The position numbers were made by a program, and so were the translations under genes. The notes beneath the pieces are model-generated. The model was not told the DNA's origin, ran no database searches, and saw only the letters and a program-made list of their open reading frames with translations. Below, in pieces: positions 52,102 through 61,686 of a stretch of DNA of 64,000 nt (position 1 is its first letter; every line of letters starts with the position of its first letter). The DNA comes from Sinomonas albida (GTDB lineage: Bacteria > Actinomycetota > Actinomycetes > Actinomycetales > Micrococcaceae). Where the stretch lies: positions 62,001 to 126,000 of the forward strand of contig NZ_SWDW01000002.1 in NCBI RefSeq assembly GCF_004919045.1, read 5' to 3'.

Positions 52102-55092
52102 GTGACAGCCCGTCCAGAAGGCAGCAGCCCGCGACCCCTGAGGAAGCGGCGCGGTCCCCTCATCCCGACGATCATCATCGCGGTCGTCCTGGTGGTCGGC
52201 TTCGTGTTCTTCGCCCAGGTCTGGTCGGATGTCCTGTGGTACCAGCAGCTGGGCTTCATCCAGGTCTTCATCACGCAGAACCTCGCTCGGAGCCTCGTCT
52301 TCGTCGTGGGCGGGCTCGGCATGGGTGTCTCGGTGTACGCGGCGATTAAACTCGCCTACCGCGCGCGTCCCGTCTACGCGCCCGACGGCGGCCCCCAGGA
52401 CGCACTGAGCCGGTACCAAGCGCAGCTCGAACCGGTGCGACGCGTCGTCATGGCGGGCGTGCCCATTGTCTTCGGCCTGTTCGCGGGCGCGGCGGCCGCG
52501 AGCCAGTGGCAGAAGGTCGTGCTCTTCTTCAACCAGGTCCCGTTCGGCCAGACCGATCCGCAGTTCGGTCTCGACATGGGCTTCTACATGTTCACGCTGC
52601 CGTTCATCGGGACGCTGGTGGGCTACCTGCTCGGGGTTGTCGTGATCGCGGGCATCGCGGGCCTCCTGACCCACTACCTCTACGGGTCCATCCGAATCCG
52701 TGAGCAGGGGATCTACACGGCGCGGGCTGCGCACCTGCATCTGGCGATCAGCGGGGGCGTCCTGCTCCTTCTCATCGCGGTGAACTTCTGGCTCGACCGC
52801 TACACGACCTTGCAGAACTCGTATCCGCGATGGTCCGGCGCGATGTACACGGACGTCAATGCGGTCATCCCCACCCAGGCCATTCTCGCCGTCGCCGCGA
52901 CGATCGTGGCCATCCTGTTCTTCATTGCCGCGGCGATCGGTCGTTGGCGCCTCCCGCTCATCGGGACCGCGATGCTCGTCATCACGGGGATCTTCGCCGG
53001 TGGGCTGTACCCGTGGGTCATCCAGCAGTTCCAGGTGACGCCGTCGGAGAAGACGCTCGAGAGTCCTTACATCAACCGCAACATCTCGCTCACCCGCGAG
53101 GCCTACGGGTTGGACAACGTCGAGGTGAGTCCGTACAACGCGACCACGTCCGCGAGCCAGTCCGCCCTCGCCCAGGACGCGCAGACCACGGCGAGTGTCC
53201 GGCTGTTCGACCCGTCGCTCGTCTCCTCGACGTTCCAGCAGCTCGAGCAGTACCGCCCCTACTACCAGTTCTCCTCGGCGCTCAATGTGGACCGCTACGC
53301 ACTGGACAACAAGGTCCAGGACACGATCATCTCGGTCCGCGAGCTCAACCTCGGGGGGCTGAGTCCGAACCAGCAGTCCTGGTACAACACGCACATCGTC
53401 TACACGCATGGCTACGGCGTGGTCGCGGCGTACGGCAATCAGGCCACGACGGACGGCAAGCCGGTATTCATGCAGTCCGGCATCCCGTCCACGGGGGTTC
53501 TGGGCACGGAGGACACCTACCAGCCGCGGATCTATTTCGGTCAGTATTCACCCGACTACTCGATCGTCGGCGGTGCTGCGGGCTCCCAGCCCCGCGAGCA
53601 GGACAAGCCGCAGGGCAGTCAGTCGGACACGCTGTACACGTACACCGGCAACGGCGGCCCCAACGTCGGGAACCTCTTCAACCGCCTCGTCTACGCGATC
53701 AAGTTCCAGAGCACCGACCTGCTCTTCACCGACGGCGTCAACGACAAGTCGCAGATCCTGTACGACCGCGATCCGCGCACGCGGGTGCAGAAGATCGCGC
53801 CGTATCTGACGCTCGACGGCACGGCGTACCCCGCGATCGTGGACGGCCGCGTCAAGTGGATCGTGGACGGCTACACGACGAGCCAGTACTTCCCGTACTC
53901 CCAGCAGCAGCAGCTCCAGCAGGTGACGACCGACTCCCAGACCGGCACCGGCCGCAACGCGGCCCTGCCGGCGTCGAGCGTCAACTACATCCGCAACTCC
54001 GTGAAGGCCACCGTCGATGCCTTCGACGGCTCGGTGAACCTGTACGCGTGGGATGACCAGGACCCTGTGCTCAAGACCTGGGAGAAGGTCTTCCCCACGA
54101 CCGTCAAGCCGCTGTCCGCGATGTCTGGTTCGCTCATGAGCCACGTGCGCTACCCAGAGGATCTGTTCAAGGTTCAGCGCGAACTCCTCACGCGGTATCA
54201 CGTGACGGATCCCGCGAGCTTCTACGACAACAACGACGTGTGGAGCGTCCCGGCCGACCCGACCCAGTCGAGCGGCGCCAAGCAGCCGCCGTACTACATG
54301 TCGCTCCAGATGCCGGATCAGAAGGCGCCGGCGTTCCAGCTGACGTCGAGCTTCATCCCGCAGACAGTCGAGGCCGGCAAGTCCCGCGACGTCATGTACG
54401 GATTCCTCGCGGCCGACTCGGACGCCGGCAACAAGGCTGGCGTCAAGGGATCCGAATACGGCAAGCTCAGGCTGCTGAGGCTGCCGACGGACACGACCGT
54501 GCCCGGACCCGGGCAGGTCCAGTCGCGCTTCGATTCTGATCCGAGCGTCTCGACGTCGCTCAACCTCTTGAGACAGGGCGCGTCGAAGGTCCAGAACGGG
54601 AACCTTCTGACGCTACCGGTGGGCGGCGGGCTCCTGTACGTCCAGCCGGTCTACGTGCAGTCGACCGGCGCGACGTCCTATCCCACCCTCCAACGTGTCC
54701 TCGTGGCGTTCGGCGACAAGGTGGGCTTCGCCCCGACGCTCCCGGACGCCCTCAATGCGCTGTTCGGAGGCACTGGATCCACCACCTCTGGCACGGGAGG
54801 CACGAGCCAGCCGCCGCCCACGGCTGCACCGCCCGGCGCGAGTGACGCGACCTCGCAGCTCAATCAGGCCCTGAACGACGCCAAACAGGCGCTTCAGGAC
54901 AGCCAGTCCGCGCTCTCGAAGGGCGATTTCACGGCGTACGGCGACGCGCAGAAGCGCCTCTCGGATGCCGTGCAGCGGGCAATCACCGCGGAGTCGAAGA
55001 TCCCGGGGGCGCAGAACCAAGGCTCGTCCGGGGCGACGCCGAGCCCCTCAGGATCCGCGTCTCCAACCCCCACGCCCAGCCCGAGCAAATAG
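52102..55092 (+). CDS. UPF0182 family large membrane protein
   Basis: A 996-residue membrane protein. About seven transmembrane helices lie in the first 320 residues, from [22 protein letters not shown] to [18 protein letters not shown] ~550-residue extracytoplasmic domain follows, with [24 protein letters not shown] and [12 protein letters not shown] typical of UPF0182. The tail (from ~885) is Thr/Gly/Pro-rich, then a short helical segment ([24 protein letters not shown]) and a Ser/Pro end. GTG 52102 has GAGG 5 nt upstream. The function of the family is unknown; its link to the PDZ-Lon protease is conserved in actinobacteria. Confidence 0.92.
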   Translation: MTARPEGSSPRPLRKRRGPLIPTIIIAVVLVVGFVFFAQVWSDVLWYQQLGFIQVFITQNLARSLVFVVGGLGMGVSVYAAIKLAYRARPVYAPDGGPQDALSRYQAQLEPVRRVVMAGVPIVFGLFAGAAAASQWQKVVLFFNQVPFGQTDPQFGLDMGFYMFTLPFIGTLVGYLLGVVVIAGIAGLLTHYLYGSIRIREQGIYTARAAHLHLAISGGVLLLLIAVNFWLDRYTTLQNSYPRWSGAMYTDVNAVIPTQAILAVAATIVAILFFIAAAIGRWRLPLIGTAMLVITGIFAGGLYPWVIQQFQVTPSEKTLESPYINRNISLTREAYGLDNVEVSPYNATTSASQSALAQDAQTTASVRLFDPSLVSSTFQQLEQYRPYYQFSSALNVDRYALDNKVQDTIISVRELNLGGLSPNQQSWYNTHIVYTHGYGVVAAYGNQATTDGKPVFMQSGIPSTGVLGTEDTYQPRIYFGQYSPDYSIVGGAAGSQPREQDKPQGSQSDTLYTYTGNGGPNVGNLFNRLVYAIKFQSTDLLFTDGVNDKSQILYDRDPRTRVQKIAPYLTLDGTAYPAIVDGRVKWIVDGYTTSQYFPYSQQQQLQQVTTDSQTGTGRNAALPASSVNYIRNSVKATVDAFDGSVNLYAWDDQDPVLKTWEKVFPTTVKPLSAMSGSLMSHVRYPEDLFKVQRELLTRYHVTDPASFYDNNDVWSVPADPTQSSGAKQPPYYMSLQMPDQKAPAFQLTSSFIPQTVEAGKSRDVMYGFLAADSDAGNKAGVKGSEYGKLRLLRLPTDTTVPGPGQVQSRFDSDPSVSTSLNLLRQGASKVQNGNLLTLPVGGGLLYVQPVYVQSTGATSYPTLQRVLVAFGDKVGFAPTLPDALNALFGGTGSTTSGTGGTSQPPPTAAPPGASDATSQLNQALNDAKQALQDSQSALSKGDFTAYGDAQKRLSDAVQRAITAESKIPGAQNQGSSGATPSPSGSASPTPTPSPSK

Positions 55093-55105
55093 CCTGAAGC
55101 CGTCC

Positions 55106-55144
55106 GGGCCCGCGGCCAGTCGTGAAGACGGCGGCCGCGGGCCC
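55106..55144 (+). terminator. Hairpin terminator of the UPF0182 gene
   Basis: Perfect 12-nt arms (55106-55117 and 55133-55144) around a 15-nt loop, starting 13 bp after the stop codon. The arms are entirely G/C. Confidence 0.7.
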
Positions 55145-55149
55145 CTCTA

Positions 55150-55287
55150 CGTGTTGTGCTTGCCGACGCGTGGCGGGTACTCAACGTGTTGTGCTTGCCG
55201 ACGCGTGGCGGGTACTCAACGTGTTGTGCTTGCCGACGGATCGCGGGCCCCTCAACGTGTTGTGCTTGCCGCGTCGCGGGTACTCAA
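55150..55287. repeat. 35-bp tandem repeat array
   Basis: Four units of CGTGTTGTGCTTGCCGACGC... start at 55150, 55185, 55220 and 55256. The first two are identical over 35 bp; the third has a changed middle and the fourth is 3 bp shorter. It sits between the UPF0182 terminator and the initiator tRNA. Confidence 0.88.
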
Positions 55288-55291
55288 CCGT

Positions 55292-55316
55292 GGCGGGCCC
55301 AACGGTCGGGCCCGCC
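55292..55316. terminator. Second G/C hairpin before the tRNA
   Basis: GGCGGGCCC and GGGCCCGCC pair perfectly around a 7-nt loop. It follows the tandem array directly and may stop remaining read-through towards the tRNA. Confidence 0.5.
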
Positions 55317-55404
55317 AACGCGTCGCGGGTACCCGCCCTCCGGTGCTGGCCGCACACCCCCGATTTGGCTCGACGTTCACCGCTTGGTAACGTATCCACT
55401 GCGC

Positions 55405-55478
55405 CGCGGGGTGGAGCAGTTCGGTAGCTCGCTGGGCTCATAACCCAGAGGTCGCAGGTTCAAATCCTGTCCCCGCAA
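55405..55478 (+). tRNA. Initiator tRNA-fMet (CAT)
   Basis: A 74-nt cloverleaf without encoded CCA. The acceptor stem shows the C1-A72 mismatch specific to initiators (CGCGGGG with CCCCGCA). The anticodon arm CTGGG-CTCATAA-CCCAG has the three G-C pairs next to the loop and a CAT anticodon. The T arm reads CAGGTTCAAATCCTG. A strong hairpin follows five bases later. Confidence 0.95.
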
Positions 55479-55482
55479 CGAA

Positions 55483-55518
55483 TCGGGCCCGGAAACCCTT
55501 ATGGATTTCCGGGCCCGA
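55483..55518 (+). terminator. Terminator of the initiator tRNA
   Basis: Perfect 13-nt arms (55483-55495 and 55506-55518) with a 10-nt loop, followed by CTGCTTTGG. The position suits rho-independent termination of the tRNA transcript. Confidence 0.8.
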
Positions 55519-55599
55519 CTGCTTTGGCCCGGCTGCTTTCCTGAGGCCTCACGAGGCTTCTTGAGCCCTGACCGGACCTGCCAAGCCTCAGAACAAGCC

Positions 55600-56418
55600 T
55601 CAGAGCTTGTCGAAGTCCGCCTCGTCGACGACGGGGAGCTCGTCGGCGTTCCCCTTGCCCGCAGTGCGGGCACCGCCCGTGCCTGCCGAGAGGGCGGCGG
55701 GTGCCGACGAACCCTGCTTGAGGGCGGCAAGCCGCGCCTCGACCTCGGTCTGCTCACCGAGGTCCTCGAGCTGATTGAACTGCGAGTCGAGGCTGCTCGC
55801 AGCCAGCTCCTGCTGGCCGCGTACGCGAGCCTCTTCGCGGCGGACCTTCTCCTCGAAGCGGCCCACCTCGCTCGTGGGATCCATGATGTCGATGCTCTTG
55901 AGGGCGTCGTTCACCTGAGTCTGCGCGGCGGCCGTCCGGCTGCGGGCCACGAGCTCGTTGCGCTTCGACGTGAGCTCGTTGAGCTTGCCCTTCATCTGGT
56001 CGAGACCGGTCTTGAGCCGGTCCACGATTTCGCTTTGGGACGCGATCGTCGGCTCGGCGGCCTTCGCCTCGTTCTCGGCAGACATCTGGCGCTGGATCGC
56101 GACCTTCGCAAGGTTGTCGAACTTCTGCGCGTCCGCGGCATTCCCGGCCGCCCGGAACTCGTCTGCCTTGCGCGACGCCGCGAGGGCCTTGTTGCCCCAG
56201 TCCTGTGCCGCCTTGATGTCTTCAGCGTGGTCGTCTTGCAGCATCCGGAGGTTGCCGATGGTCTGCGCGATCGCCGACTCCGCCTCCGAGATGTTGTTGC
56301 TGTAGTCGCGGACCATCTGGTCCAGCATCTTCTGGGGGTCCTCGGCCTGGTCGAGCAGTGCATTGATGTTGGCCTTCGCCAACTGCGTGATGCGCCCGAA
56401 GATCGACTGCTTTACCAT
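55600..56418 (-). CDS. pspA: PspA/IM30 family protein
   Basis: A 272-residue, almost entirely helical coiled-coil protein of the phage-shock family that protects or remodels the membrane. SIFGRITQLAKANINALLDQAEDPQKMLDQMVRDY is the typical N-terminal helix and hinge, and RFEEKVRREEARVRGQQEL ends the core. The Ala/Gly tail is flexible. ATG 56418 has GGGAG 7 nt upstream. It lies 62 bp after the TPM-domain gene on the same strand, so the two probably form an envelope-stress unit. Confidence 0.92.
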   Translation of the reverse strand: MVKQSIFGRITQLAKANINALLDQAEDPQKMLDQMVRDYSNNISEAESAIAQTIGNLRMLQDDHAEDIKAAQDWGNKALAASRKADEFRAAGNAADAQKFDNLAKVAIQRQMSAENEAKAAEPTIASQSEIVDRLKTGLDQMKGKLNELTSKRNELVARSRTAAAQTQVNDALKSIDIMDPTSEVGRFEEKVRREEARVRGQQELAASSLDSQFNQLEDLGEQTEVEARLAALKQGSSAPAALSAGTGGARTAGKGNADELPVVDEADFDKL

Positions 56419-56480
56419 CGTCGTGCTCCCTTTCTCTGCCCCGGCCGGTGCCGTGGCCCTAGGTGATTCGCTGTCCTGGA

Positions 56481-58526
56481 TCAGAAGCTTCCGCCGTCGC
56501 CGCCGAAGCCGCCGCCGTCTCCGCCGCCGAAGCCTCCGCCGTCGCCGCCGAAGCCGCCCCCGTCGCCTCCCCAGCCGCCGCCACCATCGCCGCCCCAGCC
56601 GCCGCCACCCCAGCCGCCGCCGTCGTGGTGTCCGCCGTTGAGGATGTTGTCGATGAGGATGCCGCCGAGAATTGCCCCGCCGATGCCGCCGCCATAGTTG
56701 CGCCCGCCACCCCAGCCGCCGCCGAAGCCTGCAAACTGGTCGACATCCTGCTGGGCGATCTGCGCCGCCTGCTGCGCGAGTGAGTTGGCCTGCTCCGCAT
56801 ACGCGAGCGCAGAGGTCGGGTCGCTCTGCGCGATGGAGAGGGCGTAGTCGACGTTTCGCTGCGCCTCGGCGAGCCGGGTGCGGGCCTCGGTGCCTACTCC
56901 GCCTCGGCGCGCGGCGATGTAGTCGCTCGTCGCGCCGATGGCGTCTTGGGCGGAGCGGATGGCCTGCTGGAGTGACGCCGCGGCACGCTGGGCCTGCTGC
57001 TCCTTGTCCCGGACGCCCGCCAGGACGTCGTCGAGCTGCTGATGCGCCTTCTCCACCCGCGCGAGGATGGCCACCGGATCGGTCTTCTCTTGCGTGAGCT
57101 CCTGCCGGGCCTGCGCGAGCGCGGCCTCGACGCCGGCGATCGGTCCTGCCAGCTCGCCGTTCTGGCCGCCCTGCGCCATGGCCTTGGCCTGGGCGAGGTC
57201 GTTCTCAGTGTCCGCGAGGGCGGAGTTGAGGTTCTCCTTCGCCGAGCTGAGCGCCGCGGACGTCTTGTCGATCGCATCGAGAAGCACGCCGCTCTGGTGG
57301 AGTGCCTCTTCGGCCGCGCGCACGGAGATCGCCGCCGGGCCCGTCTGGCCCTGACTGAGATTCTGCCGCCCTTGGGCGGAGGCGGACCGGACGAAGTCCA
57401 GGCGGTCCTGCGCCTGCGCGATGTTGTCGGAGACCTGCTTGACTGCGGATTCGGCGTACTCGGCCCGGAGTGCGGTGAGCGACTGCTCGGCCCCGGCGAG
57501 CCGCGCGGTCGCCTTCTGCACCCCGGCGTCGACGTTGTCGAGGGCCGCAGGGGCATTGCGCTCGAGCTCGCGCAGCGCGTCGAAGTCGGCCTTCTGGTCT
57601 GCGAGAGACTGGATGGCGGCCCCGGTGCGCTGGATGATCTCGCCGAGCCACACGCGCTGCTGCTGCGGCGTGTCCGGAATGTGGTCGTCGAGCTGCTGCT
57701 GGAGCTTGAACGACTCGCTGAGCTGCGACTTTGCGTCGGACAGGGCCTTCGAGAAGTTGCCCACCGCTTCCGCGCCGTAGGAGGCCTCGGCGAAGCCGAG
57801 CTCCTGCTCGCCCGACTTGATGGCGTCGTCGGCCTGCACGAGGAGCCCGCTCGCGCGCTTGCGCAGTTCGTCGAGGCTGAGCCCCGCGAGCGAGTCCGGG
57901 CCGCCGGACTCCGTGACCGCCTGGGTGATCGACCGGCGGCGGCGCCGCGAGAGCGCGTACGCCCCGGCAGCCCCTGCCACCACGACCACGCCGCCCACGA
58001 TCCACGGGGTCGCGTTTCCGTCGGAGACATCGCCGTTTCCGCCACCCGCGGCGTTGCCCACGGCCTTCGCGGTGTCGATGGCGGCCTGCGCGAAGTCCTT
58101 CTTGCCGTTGGCAAGGTTGGGGACCACGGCGTTCTGTTCGATGTTCGCGATCTTGGGATAGACCTTCGAGTTCGATGAGCTCGCCGCGACTTCGTAGGTG
58201 CCTGACTTCGCGATCGCGAGGAGGACGTCTGACCGCCCCATCTGCTTGTTCTTGGCCACGGCCTGCGCCCACGCCGTGCGGTCGCTCGGATTCGTGAACG
58301 AGTCCACGACCACGACGTAGAGGTTGACCTTCTGCCCGGACACGAGGTCGGAGATGGCCTTCTCGACGTCGCCCTTCCGGCTGCCGAGGGCGTTGGTCGG
58401 GTCGACGATGTTGGTGCCGGACGGGATGGTCACGGGATCCGTGGCCCATGCCGGCGAGGCAGCGGGAAGCAGCGCGAGCCCCAAGGCGCCGACAGCCGTC
58501 AGGAGAGTCTTCAGCGTGGATCGCAC
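56481..58526 (-). CDS. TPM domain protein with coiled coil and Gly-rich tail
   Basis: A 681-residue envelope protein. A signal peptide (residues 1-28, LGLALLPAASPAWA) is followed by a TPM domain (~35-150; NIVDPTNALGSRKGDVEKAI and LYVVVVDSFTNPSDRTAWAQ). A transmembrane helix (~170-190, IVGGVVVVAGAAGAYAL) is followed by RRRRR, so the rest is cytoplasmic. That part is a ~370-residue coiled coil and a C-terminal stretch almost wholly Gly/Trp/Asp/Phe (~630-681). GTG 58526 has GAAGGG 8 nt upstream. The TPM-PspA pairing suggests membrane maintenance. Confidence 0.87.
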   Translation of the reverse strand: MRSTLKTLLTAVGALGLALLPAASPAWATDPVTIPSGTNIVDPTNALGSRKGDVEKAISDLVSGQKVNLYVVVVDSFTNPSDRTAWAQAVAKNKQMGRSDVLLAIAKSGTYEVAASSSNSKVYPKIANIEQNAVVPNLANGKKDFAQAAIDTAKAVGNAAGGGNGDVSDGNATPWIVGGVVVVAGAAGAYALSRRRRRSITQAVTESGGPDSLAGLSLDELRKRASGLLVQADDAIKSGEQELGFAEASYGAEAVGNFSKALSDAKSQLSESFKLQQQLDDHIPDTPQQQRVWLGEIIQRTGAAIQSLADQKADFDALRELERNAPAALDNVDAGVQKATARLAGAEQSLTALRAEYAESAVKQVSDNIAQAQDRLDFVRSASAQGRQNLSQGQTGPAAISVRAAEEALHQSGVLLDAIDKTSAALSSAKENLNSALADTENDLAQAKAMAQGGQNGELAGPIAGVEAALAQARQELTQEKTDPVAILARVEKAHQQLDDVLAGVRDKEQQAQRAAASLQQAIRSAQDAIGATSDYIAARRGGVGTEARTRLAEAQRNVDYALSIAQSDPTSALAYAEQANSLAQQAAQIAQQDVDQFAGFGGGWGGGRNYGGGIGGAILGGILIDNILNGGHHDGGGWGGGGWGGDGGGGWGGDGGGFGGDGGGFGGGDGGGFGGDGGSF

Positions 58527-58825
58527 TTAACAGCCCTTCGCTCGGCTCCGAGGCTGGCCCTCGGAACGCCCCAGTCCCCCCATGGCAGCCACCGCCGCGG
58601 GACGCTGTGGCATGTCGCTTTCGATTCTAGGGGCCCGTTTTCACACGGGTCCACCACGCCCTGTGCGCCCCCAGCGAACAGGGCGAACGGCCGACGGCGC
58701 CCGGACGTTGGGCGTTGTGGCTGGCGGTTGAGGCATTCGGCTGACTTCCAGAAATCTTTCAGACAACAAATGAGCGGCGCACAGCATCGCGGTCCATAGT
58801 GGAGATCGACGAAAGGATGAGCAGC

Positions 58826-60544
58826 ATGAGCGAAAACCCAGAGAGCCCTGCCGAGGACCGCGGCCAGGCGCCCCAGGGCAGCACGACGCCCGAGCGGCCG
58901 ACCGTCGCGCCTCAGGGACCGGCGCACAGCTCCGACTCGTCGCCGACCGAGGAGATCCACGGATCGGGGGCGCACGCCGCGTCGCAGGGTCAGCAGGCCA
59001 CGCCGGCCTACCAGGCAGAGTCTCAGCCGACGCAGTCCCAGCAGACCGCGCCGGCCTACCAGGCAGAGTCTCAGCCGACGCAGTCCCAGCAGACCCAGTC
59101 CCAGCCCACGCAGCCGCAGCCGCGCTACGGACAGTACGCCGCCCAGCCAGCTCAGCCGCCCCACCCGCCGCAGTACGGCCAGCACGCGCCGACGTCGCCC
59201 TACGGCCAGCAGGCCCCCAACCAGCACGCCCAGTCTCACTACGGACAGGCTCCCCAGGGCTATGGCGCGCAGCAGGGCCACAACCCGTACGGCCAGCCCG
59301 GCCAGGGCAGCTCGTTCGCCCCTCCGACCTCCGTGCGCCGCGGCGAGCCGAAGCGCTGGGGGACCGGGGTCCTCATCGGCGGCATGCTCATTGCGGGGCT
59401 CATCGGCGGCGGAGTCGCGGCAGGCGGCTACTCCCTCCTCGCTCCGCGTTCCTCGAGCTTGAGCCAGTCGCAGAACAGCCCGGTGATCGTCAACAACCAG
59501 GACAGCGTCAACGCCGTCACCGCCGCCGCAGCGAAGGCCTCGCCGAGCGTCGTGACGATTGGCGTCTCGTCCGGCAGCAACTCGGGCACGGGCTCTGGGG
59601 TCGTCCTCGACAACCAGGGCCACATCCTCACGAACACGCACGTCGTGACCCTCGACGGCGCCGTGGCCAACCCCACGATTCAGGTTCGCACGAGCGATGG
59701 CAGCGTCTACACCGCCACGGTCGTGGGGACCGACCCGCTTTCGGATCTCGCGGTCGTGCAGGTCAAGGGCGCGAACCTCACGCCCGTCACGGTTGGCGAC
59801 TCGAGCAAGCTCAACGTGGGCGACAACGTCATCGCCATCGGCGCCCCGCTCGGTCTCGACAGCACAGTGACGTCCGGCATCGTCTCCACCCTCAACCGGA
59901 CCATCTCGGTGGCCTCCTCCGCGGCGCCACAGGGCGGCTCGGACCAGCAGCAGGGCGGCGGCGGCGGTGGCTTCCAGTTCGCACCCCCGAACGGTGGCCA
60001 GTCCCAGCGCGGGCAGACCCAGAGCACGATCAGTATCAACGTCCTGCAGACCGACGCCCCGATCAACCCGGGCAACTCGGGTGGTGCGCTCGTCAATTCG
60101 AAGGGCGAGCTCGTGGGCATCAACGTCGCGATCGCGTCGACCGGCAGCAGCTCGAGCAGCACGAGCCAGAGCGGCAACATCGGCGTTGGCTTCAGCATCC
60201 CCGCCAACTACGCAGCGCGGATCGGCCAGGAGATCATCAAGACCGGCAAGGCCCAGCACGCCCAGCTCGGCGTGTCCGTCCAGCCGGCGGCCCCGAACGG
60301 GGACACCAACTCCTCGTTCTCGGTCGGCGCCCAGATCGCCCAGGTGACGAGCGGTTCGCCCGCTGACAAGGCAGGCCTCAAGACCGGCGACGTCATCACG
60401 CGCTTCGGCGATTTCGCGATCGGCGACGCGAACGAGCTCACCGCCGCGGTCCGTCAGCAGGCGCCGGGCTCGACCGTGAAGGTCACGTACACCCGGAACG
60501 GTCAGAGCGCGAGCACCGATGTGACTCTGGGGACGGCGTCCTGA
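58826..60544 (+). CDS. HtrA-like S1C serine protease with PDZ domain
   Basis: A 572-residue membrane-anchored protease for envelope protein quality control. Residues 1-175 are Pro/Gln/Ser-rich and cytoplasmic, with a 16-residue tandem duplication (AYQAESQPTQSQQT). One transmembrane helix follows (~180-205). The trypsin-like domain has His272 (LTNTHVV), Asp307 (DPLSDLAVV) and Ser418 (INPGNSGGALVN). A Gly/Gln-rich insert lies at ~368-400, and the C-terminal PDZ domain spans ~470-565. ATG 58826 is chosen because AGGA lies 8 nt upstream; 58799 and 58817 are alternatives. It diverges from the TPM gene. Confidence 0.92.
   Translation: MSENPESPAEDRGQAPQGSTTPERPTVAPQGPAHSSDSSPTEEIHGSGAHAASQGQQATPAYQAESQPTQSQQTAPAYQAESQPTQSQQTQSQPTQPQPRYGQYAAQPAQPPHPPQYGQHAPTSPYGQQAPNQHAQSHYGQAPQGYGAQQGHNPYGQPGQGSSFAPPTSVRRGEPKRWGTGVLIGGMLIAGLIGGGVAAGGYSLLAPRSSSLSQSQNSPVIVNNQDSVNAVTAAAAKASPSVVTIGVSSGSNSGTGSGVVLDNQGHILTNTHVVTLDGAVANPTIQVRTSDGSVYTATVVGTDPLSDLAVVQVKGANLTPVTVGDSSKLNVGDNVIAIGAPLGLDSTVTSGIVSTLNRTISVASSAAPQGGSDQQQGGGGGGFQFAPPNGGQSQRGQTQSTISINVLQTDAPINPGNSGGALVNSKGELVGINVAIASTGSSSSSTSQSGNIGVGFSIPANYAARIGQEIIKTGKAQHAQLGVSVQPAAPNGDTNSSFSVGAQIAQVTSGSPADKAGLKTGDVITRFGDFAIGDANELTAAVRQQAPGSTVKVTYTRNGQSASTDVTLGTAS
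59001..59095 (+). repeat. 48-bp in-frame tandem duplication in the HtrA-like gene
   Basis: The 47-bp string beginning CGCCGGCCTACCAGGCAGAG occurs identically at 59001-59047 and 59049-59095 (period 48). Perfect identity over silent sites indicates a very recent duplication. Confidence 0.9.
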
Positions 60545-60560
60545 CGCTGTAGCGCAGCCC

Positions 60561-60599
60561 CGTCACGCAGCCGCGTCACGCGGCCGCGTCACGCGGCGG
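60561..60599. repeat. 13-bp tandem repeat after the HtrA-like gene
   Basis: Three consecutive 13-bp units, CGTCACGCAGCCG, CGTCACGCGGCCG and CGTCACGCGGCGG, begin 16 bp after the stop codon. Confidence 0.75.
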
Positions 60600-60634
60600 C
60601 CTCGTCACACCGGGGCATCACCCCGACCAGACTC

Positions 60635-60669
60635 CGCCCGCGGCCCCTCCCCGAAGGGGGCCGCGGGCG
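60635..60669 (+). terminator. Hairpin terminator of the HtrA-like gene
   Basis: Perfect 13-nt arms (60635-60647 and 60657-60669) around a 9-nt loop. It is 90 bp beyond the stop codon. Confidence 0.75.
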
Positions 60670-60873
60670 AAGCCGTGTCCGGGGTTAACGGTGTCTTCTC
60701 CGTGTCACATGACGAATCATGGCCTCGCGTGACGCGACGCGAGCAGGATCGGCGGCGGGGCGGGCCGCTCACCCAGGCCGCCCGACATATGGTTAGCTAG
60801 GATTCCCGGCGCCGGGCGAAGCCGCCTGCGCGCCGTCAGGCGACGGACGCAAGACTACGGAAGGTCCTCAACC

Positions 60874-61674
60874 GTGGGAGATACTCTCAAGATCGTTGTG
60901 CTCGTCAAGCACGTGCCCGACGCACAGTTCGACCGTCACATCGGTCCCGAGCAGAGGCTCGAGCGCTCCGAGAGCATCCTCTCCGAGCTCGACGAGTACG
61001 CCCTCGAAGCCGCGCTCCAGCTCAGCGAGGCGCGCGGCGGCGACAAGGCCGGCAATCAGGTGATCGCCCTCACCATGGGCACGCCGGACGCCGCAAACGC
61101 CCTCAAGAAGGCCCTCCAGATCGGCGCATCATCCGGCGTGCACGTCACCGATGACGCGCTCGCGGGCTCCGACGCGTGGGCAACGTCGCTCGCGCTCGCC
61201 GCGGCGATCAGGGCGATTGGCGACGTCGACCTCGTCATCACGGGCATGGCCTCGACGGACGGCGAAACCTCCCTCGTCCCGGCGCAGCTTGCGGAGCGGC
61301 TTTCCCTCCCGCAGCTCACGTTCGCGTCGAGCCTCGACGTGGACGGACGCACCGCCGTCATCCGTCGCGACGGCGACGCGAGCTCGGACACCGTCGAGGC
61401 AGAGCTGCCCGCAGTCGTCTCGGTGACGGACCAGATCAACGAGCCCCGCTACCCGAACTTCAAGGGCATCCTCGCAGCCAAGAAGAAGAAGATCGCGACG
61501 TTCGGGATCGCGGACCTCGGTCTCGAGCCGGGTCAGGTCGGCGCGGCGGGCTCGCTCACGAGCGTCGAGCAGGCTGACCCGCGGCCGCCGCGCACCGCTG
61601 GCACGATCATCACGGACGAGGGCGACGCCGGCCTCAAGCTCGTCGACTTCCTGGCCGCCCAGAAGCTCATCTAG
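60874..61674 (+). CDS. etfB: Electron transfer flavoprotein subunit beta
   Basis: A 266-residue ETF beta subunit that carries electrons from acyl-CoA and other dehydrogenases. It shows KIVVLVKHVPDAQFDRHIG, SELDEYALEAALQL, LVITGMASTDGETSLVPAQLAE (nucleotide-binding region) and EPRYPNFKGILAAKKKKI, the family signature near residue 190. GTG 60874 has GGAAGG upstream. It is followed after 12 bp by etfA. Confidence 0.95.
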   Translation: MGDTLKIVVLVKHVPDAQFDRHIGPEQRLERSESILSELDEYALEAALQLSEARGGDKAGNQVIALTMGTPDAANALKKALQIGASSGVHVTDDALAGSDAWATSLALAAAIRAIGDVDLVITGMASTDGETSLVPAQLAERLSLPQLTFASSLDVDGRTAVIRRDGDASSDTVEAELPAVVSVTDQINEPRYPNFKGILAAKKKKIATFGIADLGLEPGQVGAAGSLTSVEQADPRPPRTAGTIITDEGDAGLKLVDFLAAQKLI

Positions 61675-61686
61675 CGAAGGAAGACC

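Larger units (their letters stand above)
60545..60873. other. Intergenic region upstream of etfBA
   Basis: About 330 bp. It contains three 13-bp tandem units (CGTCACGC(A/G)GC(C/G)G) from 60561, the terminator at 60635-60669, and TAGGAT at 60798-60803, a possible -10 about 70 nt before etfB. GGAAGG (60859 region) is the etfB ribosome binding site. No gene is apparent. Confidence 0.5.

Noticed and set aside
55150-55287. Possible CRISPR or integron attachment array near the tRNA
   Set aside because: Units abut directly without spacers, and no integrase or direct repeat of the tRNA 3' end is present, so there is no sign of tRNA-targeted integration.
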